NCBI RefSeq assembly: GCF_000315425.1
Contig: NZ_JH992922.1
Span: 731,560 to 795,559 of the forward strand
DNA: 64,000 nucleotides
Direction: 5' to 3'
DNA from: Massilia timonae CCUG 45783
GTDB lineage: Bacteria > Pseudomonadota > Gammaproteobacteria > Burkholderiales > Burkholderiaceae_D
A program made the translations under genes and the position numbers. Shown here piece by piece: positions 35,575 to 45,252 of this stretch. Position 1 is the first letter of the stretch. Each line of letters starts with the position of its first letter. A model generated the notes under the pieces. That model was given only the letters and a program-made list of their open reading frames with translations. It did not search any database and was not told the DNA's origin.

Positions 35575-37145
35575 ACCCACCCAAGGACCTGGCCGGCGCC
35601 GCGCCGCACGCCGCCGCCACCCCGCTGGCGCCCTCGAGCGCGATGCTGATCGCGCTCGCGCTGCTGGCGCCCTTCTTCCTCTACCTCGGCACCGCCGGGT
35701 CGCTGGTCGCGATCTGGAACAGTTCCGAGACCTTCGCCCACGGCTATGCGATCCTGCCGATCAGCCTGTGGCTGATCTGGCGCCGGCGCGCGGTGTTCAA
35801 CGCGGTGCCGGCGCGGCCCTGGGCCCCGGCCCTGCTGCTGGTGGCCATGCTGGGCGCCGGCTGGCTGCTGGCGCGCATGGGCGAGGTGCAGGTGGTGATG
35901 CAGTACGCCTTCGTGTCGATGTTCCCGGTGATCGCGCTGGCCATGCTGGGCCCGCGCCTGGCGGGGGCGCTTGCTTTTCCCCTTCTGTTCCTGCTGCTGG
36001 CGGTGCCGTTCGGCGAAGTCTTCGTCGGCCCCCTGATCAACCTCACCGCCGACTTCACCGTGTGGGCGGTCCAGGCCACCGGCATCCCGGTGCTGCGCAA
36101 CGGCACCCGCTTCGAGCTGCCGACCGGCTCCTGGTCGGTGGTGGAAGCCTGCAGCGGCGTGCGCTACCTGATTTCGTCGTTCACCCTGGGCTGCCTGTAC
36201 GCCTACCTGACCTACCGCTCCACCGCGAAGCGCCTGCTGTTCGTGGCGGTGTCGATCGTGGTGCCGATCGTCGCCAACGGCCTGCGCGCCTACATGATCG
36301 TGATGATCGGCCACCTGTCCGGCATGGAGCTGGCCACCGGCGTCGACCACCTGATCTATGGCTGGGTGTTCTTCGGCCTGGTGATGCTGCTGATGTTCTG
36401 GGTCGGCAGCTTCTGGCGCGACGACGACGAACCGGCAGTCGCCAATGCATCCACACCGGCGGCGGCCGCCACCATGGCGGGCAACCCGGCGCCGGCCTCG
36501 ACGGTCCGCATGGCGGCGATGTGCGCCGCCGTGGTGGCGCTCACCGCGCTGTGGCCGGGCTTCGCGCGCTACAACGACGCCGCCAACCTCAATCCGCAGC
36601 CGGTCCAGCTGTCCACGGTGGCGGTGGGCTGGCCGCAGGTGGCGCCGTTCGCCGACTGGACCCCGCGCTGGGTCAACCCGGACGCGACCTACCGCGCCAC
36701 CTTCCGCAACAGCGAAAGCATGCCGCCGGTCGCGCTCGACATCATGTACTACCGCAACCAGCGCAACGGCAAGGCCCTGATCAGCTCCGTCAACACCCTG
36801 GCCACCTCGGACGACGCCTGGCATGCCGTCGGCGGCGCGCTGCGCAGCGAAACCCTGGACGGCCAGCCGCTGACCCTGCGCGAAACGCGCCTGAACGGCC
36901 CGACCGGCCAGATCCTGGTGTGGCAGTGGATGTCGATCGACGGCCACCTGACGGCCAACAACTACGTCGGCAAGCTGCTGCAGGCCCAGGCCAAGCTGCG
37001 CTTCCGCGGCGACGACGGCGCCGTGGTGCTGCTGTCGGCGCCGGTGCGCGACAATCCGGAAAGCGCGCGCGCCGCCCTGCGCGCCTTCCTGGCCGGCCAG
37101 GGCCAGGCGATCGAGCGCGCGCTGGACCATGCGCGCACCCATTGA
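35565..37145 (+). CDS. xrtA: Exosortase A with fused EpsI domain
   Basis: A 526-residue membrane protease-like enzyme that recognises PEP-CTERM signals. The N-terminal about 290 residues hold eight or so membrane helices with the catalytic trio Cys196 (VVEACSGVRYLISS), Arg241 (VANGLRAYMIV) and His262 (GVDHLIYGW). A short acidic and Ala-rich linker leads to another helix (about 310-330) and a C-terminal EpsI/DUF3485 domain (about 335-520), as is usual for XrtA. ATG has GAGGAG upstream. It lies between two glycosyltransferases, in the normal order. Confidence 0.95.
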   Translation: MLVNPPKDLAGAAPHAAATPLAPSSAMLIALALLAPFFLYLGTAGSLVAIWNSSETFAHGYAILPISLWLIWRRRAVFNAVPARPWAPALLLVAMLGAGWLLARMGEVQVVMQYAFVSMFPVIALAMLGPRLAGALAFPLLFLLLAVPFGEVFVGPLINLTADFTVWAVQATGIPVLRNGTRFELPTGSWSVVEACSGVRYLISSFTLGCLYAYLTYRSTAKRLLFVAVSIVVPIVANGLRAYMIVMIGHLSGMELATGVDHLIYGWVFFGLVMLLMFWVGSFWRDDDEPAVANASTPAAAATMAGNPAPASTVRMAAMCAAVVALTALWPGFARYNDAANLNPQPVQLSTVAVGWPQVAPFADWTPRWVNPDATYRATFRNSESMPPVALDIMYYRNQRNGKALISSVNTLATSDDAWHAVGGALRSETLDGQPLTLRETRLNGPTGQILVWQWMSIDGHLTANNYVGKLLQAQAKLRFRGDDGAVVLLSAPVRDNPESARAALRAFLAGQGQAIERALDHARTH

Positions 37146-37156
37146 CGGTCACGACC

Positions 37157-38341
37157 ATGCATAGCGAGCTGACGGTCCTGAACGCGCAGCGGCCCCTGGT
37201 CGTGCACCTGGTCTATTCGCTCGATGTGGGCGGACTGGAGACGCTGCTGGTCGACTGCATCAACCGCCTGCCGCCGGAAAAATACCGGCACGCGGTCGTC
37301 TGCCTGACGCGTTACTCGGATTTCGCCCAGCGCATCACCCAGCCCGGGGTCGAGCTGTTCGCCCTGAACAAGCCGCCCGGGAACGGCGCGCAAGTGCACG
37401 TCGACTTCTGGAAGCTGATGCGGCGCCTGCGTCCGGCCATCCTGCACACGTATAACCTGGCGGCGATGGAGTTCTGCTTCACCGCAGCCGTGGCCGGGGT
37501 GCCGGTGCGCATCCACGCCGAGCATGGCCGCGACGCCTCCGACCCGCAGGGCCTGAACAGGAAGCACAACTTCCTGCGCCGCCGCCTGGCGTCCTTCATC
37601 GACCGCTACATCCCGGTGTCGGACGACCTGCAGCGCTGGCTGGCCGAGGTGGTCCGCATCCCGGCCGCGCAGAACCACCTGATCAAGAACGGGGTCGACA
37701 CCGAGCGCTTCAAGCCGCGCACGGATGCGATCGCCGCCGCGCCATGGGGGCCGGACGACATCGTGATCGGCGCCGTGGCGCGGGTGCAGGACGTCAAGAA
37801 CCACCGCGGCCTGGTGGCCGCCTTCGCCCTGCTGCGCGAACGCCTGCCCGCCCTGCGCGAGCGCCTGCGTTTGACGATCGTCGGCGACGGCCCGCTGCTG
37901 GGCGCGATCCGCGAGCAGGTGGCCCAGGCCGGCGTGCAGGACGCCGTATGGCTGCCCGGCGCGCGCGCCGATGTGGCCGAGCTGCTGCATGGCTTCGACG
38001 TGTTCGCCCTGCCCTCGCTAGCCGAGGGCACGCCGGTGTCGCTGCTGGAGGCGATGGCCTGCGGCCTGCCGTCGGTGTGCTCGAACGTGGGCGGCATCCC
38101 GGAAGTGATCACCGATGGCGTGCACGGCCTCTTGGCGCCGGTCGAGGTGGACGCCCTGGCCGAGGCGCTGGCGCGCTACGTGCAGGACCCGGCCATGCGG
38201 GCGCGCCACGGCGCCGCCGCGCGCGAACGCATCGAAGAAAAATACAGCATGGCCGCCATGCTGCGCGCCTATATGGCGCTGTACGACGGCCTGGTCGCGC
38301 GCAAGGCGCCGGCCCGGCTGCGCCAATCCATGAATACCTAA
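37157..38341 (+). CDS. XrtA-associated glycosyltransferase (TIGR03088 type)
   Basis: A 394-residue GT4-family glycosyltransferase. The N-terminal domain opens VVHLVYSLDVGGLETLLVD, the C-terminal domain has IGAVARVQDVKNHRGLV, LTIVGDGPLLG and the donor-binding FALPSLAEGTPVSLLEAMA with the EX7E pattern. It should add a sugar from a nucleotide donor during EPS repeat-unit assembly. Located 11 bp after xrtA and 21 bp before the amidotransferase gene. Confidence 0.92.
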   Translation: MHSELTVLNAQRPLVVHLVYSLDVGGLETLLVDCINRLPPEKYRHAVVCLTRYSDFAQRITQPGVELFALNKPPGNGAQVHVDFWKLMRRLRPAILHTYNLAAMEFCFTAAVAGVPVRIHAEHGRDASDPQGLNRKHNFLRRRLASFIDRYIPVSDDLQRWLAEVVRIPAAQNHLIKNGVDTERFKPRTDAIAAAPWGPDDIVIGAVARVQDVKNHRGLVAAFALLRERLPALRERLRLTIVGDGPLLGAIREQVAQAGVQDAVWLPGARADVAELLHGFDVFALPSLAEGTPVSLLEAMACGLPSVCSNVGGIPEVITDGVHGLLAPVEVDALAEALARYVQDPAMRARHGAAARERIEEKYSMAAMLRAYMALYDGLVARKAPARLRQSMNT

Positions 38342-38362
38342 CAACGCAGGAAGTGAACGAGC

Positions 38363-40258
38363 ATGTGCGGAATCGTCGGCATTTTTGATACCCAGGGAAC
38401 TCGCGAGATCGACCGCGCGGCGCTGGGCCGCATGAACGAGAGCCAGCACCACCGCGGCCCGGACGAAGGCGAGCTGTATCTGGAAACGGCGCTCGGCATG
38501 GGCCACCGCCGGCTGTCGGTGATCGACCTGGCCAGCGGCCAGCAGCCGATCCGCAACGCCCAGGGCGACGTGGTGATGGTGTTCAACGGTGAGATCTACA
38601 ACTACCGCGCGTTGCGCGACGAGCTGGTCGCGCTCGGCTTCGCCTTCCGCACCAAGTCCGACACCGAGGTGCTGCTGCACGCCTACCAGGCCTGGGGCCA
38701 GGACTGCCTGCAGCGCCTGCGCGGCATGTTCGCCTTCGCCATCTGGGACAGGAAAAAACAGACGCTGTTCCTGGCGCGCGACCACCTGGGCGTCAAGCCG
38801 ATGTTCTACGCGCTGCTGCCGAACGGCCTGTTCGTGTTCGGCTCCGAGCTGAAATCGATCATGACCCACCCCGAACTGTCGCGCAAGCTCAACCCGCGCG
38901 CGGTCGAGGATTACTTCGCCTTCGGCTACGTGCCGGAACCGCACACCATCTTCCACGGTGCCTTCAAGCTGGCGCCGGGCCACCGCATCACGCTGAAGGC
39001 CGGCGACAGCGAGGTGAAACCCGAGCAGTACTGGGACATTCCGTTCCAGCGCGCCCCGCAGCGCCCGATGCAGGAAATCGAACAGGAACTGACGGCGCGC
39101 CTGCAGGAATGCGTGCAGAGCCAGATGGTGGCCGACGTGCCGCTCGGCGCCTTCCTGTCGGGCGGCGTCGATTCGAGCGCGGTGGTGGCGATGATGGCGC
39201 AGCAGAATCCCGATTCGGTGGTCACCTGCTCGATCGGCTTCGACGATCCCGAGTACGACGAATCGAAGTACGCGAATGAAGTCGCCACGCGCTACCGCAC
39301 CACCCACCACGCCCAGGTCGTGGACAAGGACGACTACGGCCTGATCGACACCCTGGGCCGGCTGTACGACGAACCCTTCGCCGACAGCTCGGCGATCCCG
39401 ACCTACCGCGTGTGCCAGCTGGCGCGCAAGCACGTCACCGTGTCGCTGTCAGGCGACGGCGGCGACGAGAGCTTCGCCGGCTACCGCCGCTACCGCTTCG
39501 CGATGGCCGAGCAGCGCGTGCGCGACAAGGTGCCTGCCGGGCTGCGCAAGCCCGTGTTCGGCACCCTGGGCCGGCTGTATCCGAAGGCCGACTGGGCGCC
39601 GCGCATGTTCCGCGCCAAGACCACCTTCGAGGCGCTGGCGCGCGACACGGTGGAGGGCTACTTCCACGGCGTGTCGCGCATGCCGGACCGGATCCGGGCC
39701 CAGTTGTTCTCGGATAGCTTCAAGCGCGAGCTGCAGGGCTACGAGGCGATCCAGGTATTCCACGAGCATGCGGCCAATTCGCCGACCGACGATCCGCTGT
39801 CGCTGATCCAGTACCTCGACTTCAAGACCTGGCTGCCGGGCGACATCCTGACCAAGGTCGACCGCGCCAGCATGGCGCACTCGCTCGAGGTGCGGGTGCC
39901 GCTCCTGGACCATACCTTCGTCGAATGGGCCTCAACCCTGCCGCCCGACATCAAGCTGGGCGGCGGCGAAGGCAAGTACATCTTCAAGAAGTCGCTCGAG
40001 CCGTTCCTGTCGCACGACGTGCTGTACCGCGCCAAGAAGGGTTTTTCGATTCCGCTGGCGGCCTGGCTGCGCGGCCCGCTGCGCGAGAAGCTGCGCGCGG
40101 CAGCGCTGTCGCCGCTGCTGCTCGACACCGGCATGTTCAACGAGCGCTTCCTGCGCGAGATGGTCGAACAGCACATCGCCGGCAGCAAGGACTACAGCAC
40201 CCCGCTGTGGTCGGTGCTGATGTTCGAGACCTTCCTGCGGGTCAGCGCCGACGCCTGA
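38363..40258 (+). CDS. XrtA-system asparagine-synthase-like amidotransferase
   Basis: A 631-residue class II glutamine amidotransferase fused to an asparagine-synthase domain (TIGR03108 group). The catalytic Cys2 follows the initiator Met (MCGIVGIFD). The N-terminal Ntn domain runs to about residue 210 and the synthetase domain (GAFLSGGVDSSAVVAMM) follows. AGGAAG precedes the ATG. It probably amidates a sugar carboxylate, perhaps a uronic acid of the EPS, which would fit the ugd gene nearby. Last gene of the operon, followed at once by a strong terminator. Confidence 0.92.
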   Translation: MCGIVGIFDTQGTREIDRAALGRMNESQHHRGPDEGELYLETALGMGHRRLSVIDLASGQQPIRNAQGDVVMVFNGEIYNYRALRDELVALGFAFRTKSDTEVLLHAYQAWGQDCLQRLRGMFAFAIWDRKKQTLFLARDHLGVKPMFYALLPNGLFVFGSELKSIMTHPELSRKLNPRAVEDYFAFGYVPEPHTIFHGAFKLAPGHRITLKAGDSEVKPEQYWDIPFQRAPQRPMQEIEQELTARLQECVQSQMVADVPLGAFLSGGVDSSAVVAMMAQQNPDSVVTCSIGFDDPEYDESKYANEVATRYRTTHHAQVVDKDDYGLIDTLGRLYDEPFADSSAIPTYRVCQLARKHVTVSLSGDGGDESFAGYRRYRFAMAEQRVRDKVPAGLRKPVFGTLGRLYPKADWAPRMFRAKTTFEALARDTVEGYFHGVSRMPDRIRAQLFSDSFKRELQGYEAIQVFHEHAANSPTDDPLSLIQYLDFKTWLPGDILTKVDRASMAHSLEVRVPLLDHTFVEWASTLPPDIKLGGGEGKYIFKKSLEPFLSHDVLYRAKKGFSIPLAAWLRGPLREKLRAAALSPLLLDTGMFNERFLREMVEQHIAGSKDYSTPLWSVLMFETFLRVSADA

Positions 40259-40266
40259 AGCAATGT

Positions 40267-40302
40267 GAAAAGCCCGCGGTTCTCGCGAACCGCGGGCTTT
40301 TC
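40267..40302. terminator. Bidirectional intrinsic terminator closing the EPS operon
   Basis: A perfect 16-bp stem (40267-40282 with 40287-40302) with a four-base loop, flanked by AAAA and TTTT inside the stem. It ends the plus-strand EPS operon and the convergent minus-strand ugd operon. Confidence 0.95.
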
Positions 40303-40321
40303 AGCGAGTCTGGGGCGCCGC

Positions 40322-41203
40322 TCAGCGCGAACGCGTCAAGCGGCCGAGATACCACTGGGCCATCGAGACATAGCGCTTGCGCCATTGGCGCAGCCAGGCT
40401 TTCGGCGGCTTGATCGGATGCCACAGCACGTCCTTCTGGCGCCCGGGGCGCAGGCGGATGTTCAGCGTGCCGAAGGTGCCGTTCTTGGCGAAGCCGTCGT
40501 TGGGCACTCCGTGGTAGCGCTTGTTGCGGTCTTCCTCGGCCACGAATTCGCCGGCGCCGCCGAAGTCGACCACGCTCATGCCGCCATGCTTGAGGATCGT
40601 GGCCCAGGCATTCTCGCTGTGGGCGGTCCAGCCGGCGCGGTAGTAGCGGTCGATGAGGTCGAGCGCCGCGCCGCTGATGCGAAAGAACGTCAGGAACACC
40701 AGCCAGCTGTCGGCCGGCTTGAGGTCCAGGCCGGGCGCGCGCAGCATCGACGCATACGTCCATTCGGCCTCGCCGCGCGCCAGGTGGGCCGCCAGCAGGT
40801 CGCCCTCGCGGTCGGCCAGTCCGGCGAACAGTTCATGCAGCTCGCCCGAGTACTCGACGTCGTCCTCCACCACCCAGTACTGGGTGTACTGCGGCTGCGC
40901 GCGCCGGAACAGCAGCGGCGGCAGGTCGCAGTTGCCGGGGATGAGCTTGAACGGACGCGCGGCGCCCTTGGCCGGATAGCCGAGGGTGTCGATGGCGTCC
41001 GGACCGTACACGTGGTGCTCGATCTCGACGCCGTCGAGCACCACCTTGCGCACGCCGGACTTCGCATTCGGCGTGTACGAGATGGCGGCGAAGCGGCACT
41101 GCGGGCCCAGGCGCAGGAAAGCGGCGCGAAAACGCAGCAGGCGCTTCTTCACGGCGGCCGGGTCGGTGGTCTGGAACAGCAGGATCTGCGGCTGGTCGTT
41201 CAT
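40322..41203 (-). CDS. Unassigned protein, possible GT-A-type glycosyltransferase
   Basis: A 293-residue soluble protein with no signal peptide. It opens QPQILLFQTTDPAAVKKRLL and has WVVEDDVEYSG near residue 105, where an acidic E-D-D sits in a position that could bind a metal/nucleotide sugar, and a basic C-terminus rich in Trp/Lys/Arg (about residues 255-293). I do not recognise the family with certainty. It is the third gene of the ugd operon (13 bp after the epimerase gene) and ends at the shared terminator, so a role in transferring the uronic acid made by its neighbours is reasonable but unproven. Confidence 0.7.
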   Translation of the reverse strand: MNDQPQILLFQTTDPAAVKKRLLRFRAAFLRLGPQCRFAAISYTPNAKSGVRKVVLDGVEIEHHVYGPDAIDTLGYPAKGAARPFKLIPGNCDLPPLLFRRAQPQYTQYWVVEDDVEYSGELHELFAGLADREGDLLAAHLARGEAEWTYASMLRAPGLDLKPADSWLVFLTFFRISGAALDLIDRYYRAGWTAHSENAWATILKHGGMSVVDFGGAGEFVAEEDRNKRYHGVPNDGFAKNGTFGTLNIRLRPGRQKDVLWHPIKPPKAWLRQWRKRYVSMAQWYLGRLTRSR

Positions 41204-41216
41204 GCTCGCTCCCGCC

Positions 41217-42212
41217 TCATGTGCGTGCCGGCGCCCAGTCGCGGTACCAGGCCCAGAAGTTGGCCAGGCCGGTGGCCAGCGGCGTGGTCGGCGCGAAATC
41301 GACCCAGGCCTTGAGCTTGTCGATCGAGGCATGGGTGGCCGGCACGTCGCCCGGCTGCATCGGCAGGAATTCCTTGCGCGCCTCGATGCCGATCGCGCCT
41401 TCCAGCGTCTGGATGAAGTCCAGCACCCGCACCGGATTGTGGTTGCCGATGTTGAACACGGTGTGCGCGGCGCGCGTTTCCGTGGCCGGGGTCGGCTTGA
41501 ACAGCAGCCGCACCACGCCTTCGACGATGTCGTCGATATAGGTGAAGTCGCGCGTGAGCAGGCCTTCGGCGAACACCGGAATCGTGGCGCCGCGCGCCAT
41601 CTTCTCGGCGAAGCTGAAATAAGCCATGTCGGGACGGCCCCAGGGCCCGTACACCGTGAAGAAGCGCAGGCCGGTGGCCGGCAGCTTGAACAGGTGGCTG
41701 TACGAGTGCGCCATCAGCTCGTTGGACTTCTTGGTGGCGGCGTACAGCGACACAGGCGCGTCGACCTGGTCTTCCTCGCTGAACGGCACCTTGGCGTTGG
41801 CGCCGTAGACGCTGCTGCTGCTGGCGTACAGCAGGTGCTCGATCTTGCCGTGACGGCAGGCTTCGAGGATGTTGCCGAAGGCGACCAGGTTCGACTGCAC
41901 GTAGGCTGCCGGGTTCTCGAGCGAGTAGCGCACCCCGGCCTGGGCCGCCAGGTGCACCACCAGCGTCGGCCGCTCGCGTTCGAACAGCGCCGCGACCTGG
42001 GCCGTGTCGGCCAGCTCCACCGTGTGGCAGGGCACGCCGGCCGGCGCCAGCAGGGCCGCCACGCGGTCGTGCTTCAGGCGCGGATCGTAGTAGTCGTTGA
42101 AGTTGTCGCAGCCGACCACCTGGTGGCCCATTGCCGCCAGGCGCGCCGCCACGAAGCTGCCGACGAAGCCGGCAGCGCCCGTGACCAGGATGCGGTGGGC
42201 GCCCGTGATCAT
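41217..42212 (-). CDS. NAD-dependent epimerase, UDP-glucuronate 4-epimerase-like
   Basis: A 331-residue extended SDR protein. The Rossmann GAAGFVGS loop (about residues 12-19) and the YAATKKSNE catalytic Tyr/Lys pair (about residue 155) are present; the CDNFNDYYDPRLKHDR stretch is typical of the UDP-glucuronate epimerase (CapI/LspL) group. It should convert UDP-glucuronate to UDP-galacturonate. It overlaps ugd by one base (TGATG), and Ugd makes its expected substrate. Related 4,6-dehydratases cannot be excluded by motif alone. Confidence 0.85.
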   Translation of the reverse strand: MITGAHRILVTGAAGFVGSFVAARLAAMGHQVVGCDNFNDYYDPRLKHDRVAALLAPAGVPCHTVELADTAQVAALFERERPTLVVHLAAQAGVRYSLENPAAYVQSNLVAFGNILEACRHGKIEHLLYASSSSVYGANAKVPFSEEDQVDAPVSLYAATKKSNELMAHSYSHLFKLPATGLRFFTVYGPWGRPDMAYFSFAEKMARGATIPVFAEGLLTRDFTYIDDIVEGVVRLLFKPTPATETRAAHTVFNIGNHNPVRVLDFIQTLEGAIGIEARKEFLPMQPGDVPATHASIDKLKAWVDFAPTTPLATGLANFWAWYRDWAPART

Positions 42213-43576
42213 CAGGCGGCCTTCCGGCTGACGCGGCCGATGCCTTCGTAGGCCAGGCCGGCTTCGGCGACTTCCGCCGGGTCGTAGATGTTACGGCCGT
42301 CGAAGATCGCCTTGCCGCGCAGGGTCTGGGCCAGGTGGCGGAAGTCCGGCGCGCGGAATTCCTTCCATTCGGTCACCAGCACCAGCACGTCGGCATTGTC
42401 GACCGCGGCGGTGGCCGAGCTGGCGATGGTGAGCATCTCCTCGACGCGGGCGGCGCCGTGGTCGCGTTCCAGCACGCGCAGCGCTTCGCTGCTGGCCACC
42501 GGATCGTAGGCGCGCACGCGGCAGCCGGCGGCGAACAGTTCCTTCAGCAGGATCAGGCTTGGCGCCTCACGCATGTCGTCGGTGTTCGGCTTGAACGACA
42601 GGCCCCACAGCGCGACCGTCTTGCCGTTCAGGTTTTCCACGCCGCCGTAGAAGCGCGACAGCTTCTTGAACAGGACGTTCTTCTGGTTGTCGTTGACGCG
42701 CTCGGTCGCTTCCAGGATGTGCAGGGTCTGCTCGTGGTCGGCGCCGGTCTTGACCAGCGCTTTCACGTCCTTCGGGAAGCAGGAGCCGCCATAGCCCATG
42801 CCGGCATACAGGAATTGCGAACCGATGCGCGGATCCAGGCCCATGCCGTGGCGCACAGCCTCGATGTCGGCGCCCAGCACTTCGGCCAGGTTGGCCAGCT
42901 CGTTCATGAAGCTGATACGGGTGGCCAGCATGGCGTTGGCGGCGTACTTGGTCAGCTCGGCGCTGCGCACGTCCATCTCGACCAGTTTTTCATGGTTGCG
43001 GCTGAACGGTGCGTACAGCTGGCGCATCAGGCGGGTGGCGGTGGCGTCGTCGCTGCCCACCACGATGCGGTCCGGGCGCATGAAGTCGTCGATCGCCGCG
43101 CCTTCCTTCAGGAATTCGGGATTGCTCACTACCGAGAACGCGACAGTGCTGCCGCGCTTGTCGAGTTCGCCCTGGATGGCGGCGCGCACCTTGTCGGCGG
43201 TGCCGACCGGCACGGTCGACTTGTCGACCACCACCACCGGCTTTTCGATGCGCTGGCCGATCGAACGGGCTGCGGCCAGGATGTGGGTCAGGTCGGCGCT
43301 GCCGTCCTCGTCCGGCGGGGTGCCGACCGCCAGGAACACGCATTCGGCGTGCGCCATGGCTTCGTCGTAGCTGGTCGAGAACAGCAGGCGGCCGGCGGCA
43401 GCGTTGCGCTCGACCATGGTGTCCAGGCCGGGTTCGTGGATCGGGATGACGCCATTCTTGAGCATGGCGATTTTTTCGTCGTTGACATCCAGGCACAATA
43501 CCGTGTTGCCGACGTCGGCGAAGCATGCGCCCGAAACTAAGCCCACATAACCGGTGCCAATGATAGTGATCTTCAT
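42212..43576 (-). CDS. ugd: UDP-glucose 6-dehydrogenase
   Basis: A 454-residue enzyme that oxidises UDP-glucose to UDP-glucuronate, using two NAD+. N-terminal Rossmann motif ([17 protein letters not shown]), a central dimerisation helix region, and the catalytic Cys in [13 protein letters not shown] near residue 260; the C-terminal domain has [18 protein letters not shown]. It is first in the minus-strand operon with the epimerase and the 293-residue protein. It supplies uronic acid for the EPS. Confidence 0.95.
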   Translation of the reverse strand: MKITIIGTGYVGLVSGACFADVGNTVLCLDVNDEKIAMLKNGVIPIHEPGLDTMVERNAAAGRLLFSTSYDEAMAHAECVFLAVGTPPDEDGSADLTHILAAARSIGQRIEKPVVVVDKSTVPVGTADKVRAAIQGELDKRGSTVAFSVVSNPEFLKEGAAIDDFMRPDRIVVGSDDATATRLMRQLYAPFSRNHEKLVEMDVRSAELTKYAANAMLATRISFMNELANLAEVLGADIEAVRHGMGLDPRIGSQFLYAGMGYGGSCFPKDVKALVKTGADHEQTLHILEATERVNDNQKNVLFKKLSRFYGGVENLNGKTVALWGLSFKPNTDDMREAPSLILLKELFAAGCRVRAYDPVASSEALRVLERDHGAARVEEMLTIASSATAAVDNADVLVLVTEWKEFRAPDFRHLAQTLRGKAIFDGRNIYDPAEVAEAGLAYEGIGRVSRKAA

Positions 43577-43899
43577 GATTTCTCTGGGAGGTGAATTAAC
43601 TGAACGAAAGAAACCGGTGAAAGCGCACGTCGTGCGCGCCGTTTTTCCTGTGCCGGGTGTTGCTTCAGCTGCTAACGATAAGGTGTAACAGTGCTGATCA
43701 GAACTTGAATTATAGTATCATGCTTGTCAAAAATTTATGCGTCTGGCGTCAATCGTGCTGCCCTCCGGAAAATTTTTTCGCATAATGGCGGCATTGCTTT
43801 TTAACAAATACCGATCCGGCGCCAGCGCTTCCCGGCGCGCTTTGGGACCTCCCATCCACATGACACCATCCATTCCAAGCATTCCGAGGCGGCCCGGCC
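43577..43899. promoter_or_regulatory. Divergent region between ugd and the O-ligase gene
   Basis: A 323-bp gap. It holds a perfect inverted repeat GCGCAC-GTC-GTGCGC (43623-43637) in the ugd leader, and AT-rich sequence around 43680-43740 that includes TATAGT and TTGTCA-like words in both orientations but no good promoter pair. A GG-N10-GC arrangement at 43745-43758 is only a weak sigma-54 match. Nothing is coded here. Confidence 0.35.
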
Positions 43900-45252
43900 A
43901 TGCGTGACATCATTCTACTGTTCGCCTTCGTGGCGATCATTCCCTATATCTTCAAACGCCCGGTGGTCGGCGCCATGGCCTACGCCGTGGTCAGCCTGAT
44001 GAATCCCCACCGCCTGAGCTATGGCTTCACGCAGAACTTCGCGTTCGCGATGTACCTGTCGATCATTACCCTGGTGGCGGTCATGGTCTCGCGCGAGCCC
44101 AAGAAGATTCCGATGTCCCCGCTGGTGGTAATGCTGATGATCTTCTTTGGCTGGATGACCGTCACCACCATCTTCGCCCAGGTGCCCGCCGCGGCCTGGC
44201 AGGACTGGGACCGTTTCAGCAAGATTATCCTGATGGTCTTCCTCACCATCATGACCGTACGTACCCGCAAGGATGCCCAGATGCTGGCCATCGTGGTGGC
44301 GCTGTCGATCGGCTTCTGGGGCGTCAAGAGCGGCATCTTCGTCATCTTCAGCGGCGGCGGCGAAGGCATGCTCGGTCCGCGCGCCAGTTTCATCAGCGAC
44401 AACAACACGCTGGCGCTGGCGCTGGTGACGATCACGCCACTGCTGGTCTACCTGGTAACCCAGGTGCATGGAAAATGGCTCAAGCGAGGAGTGCTGGCCA
44501 TGGCCGCCCTGACCGCGCTGGGCGCGATCGGCTCGTACTCGCGCGGCGCCTTCCTCGCTGTCTTCATGATGGGATTTTTCCTGTGGCTCAAGTCGCACCA
44601 CAAGCTCAAGACCGGCATCGCCTTCCTGCTCCTGGTGCCGGTCGTCCTGCTGGCCATGCCCGAGGAATGGATGGGAAGGATGCACAGCATCCAGACGTAC
44701 GACGAGGACGCCTCCGCGACCGGGCGCATCAACTCCTGGCTGTTCGCGATCAATATCGCCAACGAGTTCGTGCTGGGCGGCGGGCCGAACGTGTTCGCGC
44801 CCCATATGTTCATGCTGTATGCGCCGGAACCCGAACGCTACTACGATGCCCACAGCATCTATTTCCAGGTGCTGGGAGAGCAGGGCTATATCGGCCTGGC
44901 GATCTTCCTGACCATGTTCCTGGTGGCCTGGCGCCTCGGTTCGCGGGTGATCCGCTTCTGCCGCGACAAGCCGGACCTCGGCTGGGCCCTGATGCTGGCG
45001 CGCATGTGCCACGTCAGCATCATCGGCTACATGACCGCCGGCGCCTTCCTGACCCTGGCCTATTACGACCTGATCTACTACGTATTCGCGATCCTGATCG
45101 TGCTCGACAAGGTGCTGATCCGCATGCCGATCCAGGAAGACATTCCGCCGATGCGCATCCCGTTCATGCAGGACCGCATCGATCGCTGGCTGGGCAAGGC
45201 GCCTGACGCCAAGGCGCAGGGCGGCGCGGCGGCGCCGCGCCAGACCGGCTAG
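43900..45252 (+). CDS. O-antigen-ligase-like protein, exosortase A-associated
   Basis: A 450-residue polytopic membrane protein with about 10-12 helices and a large periplasmic loop (about residues 265-325, with YDEDASATGRINSW and DAHSIYFQVLGEQG), matching the putative O-glycosylation ligase family linked to exosortase A (TIGR03097) and the Wzy_C/O-antigen ligase fold. It may polymerise or ligate the EPS, or attach glycan to PEP-CTERM proteins. It is followed by a convergent gene whose stop codon overlaps its own (CTAG). Confidence 0.9.
   Translation: MRDIILLFAFVAIIPYIFKRPVVGAMAYAVVSLMNPHRLSYGFTQNFAFAMYLSIITLVAVMVSREPKKIPMSPLVVMLMIFFGWMTVTTIFAQVPAAAWQDWDRFSKIILMVFLTIMTVRTRKDAQMLAIVVALSIGFWGVKSGIFVIFSGGGEGMLGPRASFISDNNTLALALVTITPLLVYLVTQVHGKWLKRGVLAMAALTALGAIGSYSRGAFLAVFMMGFFLWLKSHHKLKTGIAFLLLVPVVLLAMPEEWMGRMHSIQTYDEDASATGRINSWLFAINIANEFVLGGGPNVFAPHMFMLYAPEPERYYDAHSIYFQVLGEQGYIGLAIFLTMFLVAWRLGSRVIRFCRDKPDLGWALMLARMCHVSIIGYMTAGAFLTLAYYDLIYYVFAILIVLDKVLIRMPIQEDIPPMRIPFMQDRIDRWLGKAPDAKAQGGAAAPRQTG

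Noticed and set aside
43745-43758. GG-N10-GC arrangement before the O-ligase gene as a sigma-54 promoter
   Set aside because: Only the GG and GC fit; GGCGT and GTGC deviate too much from GGCAC and TTGC.
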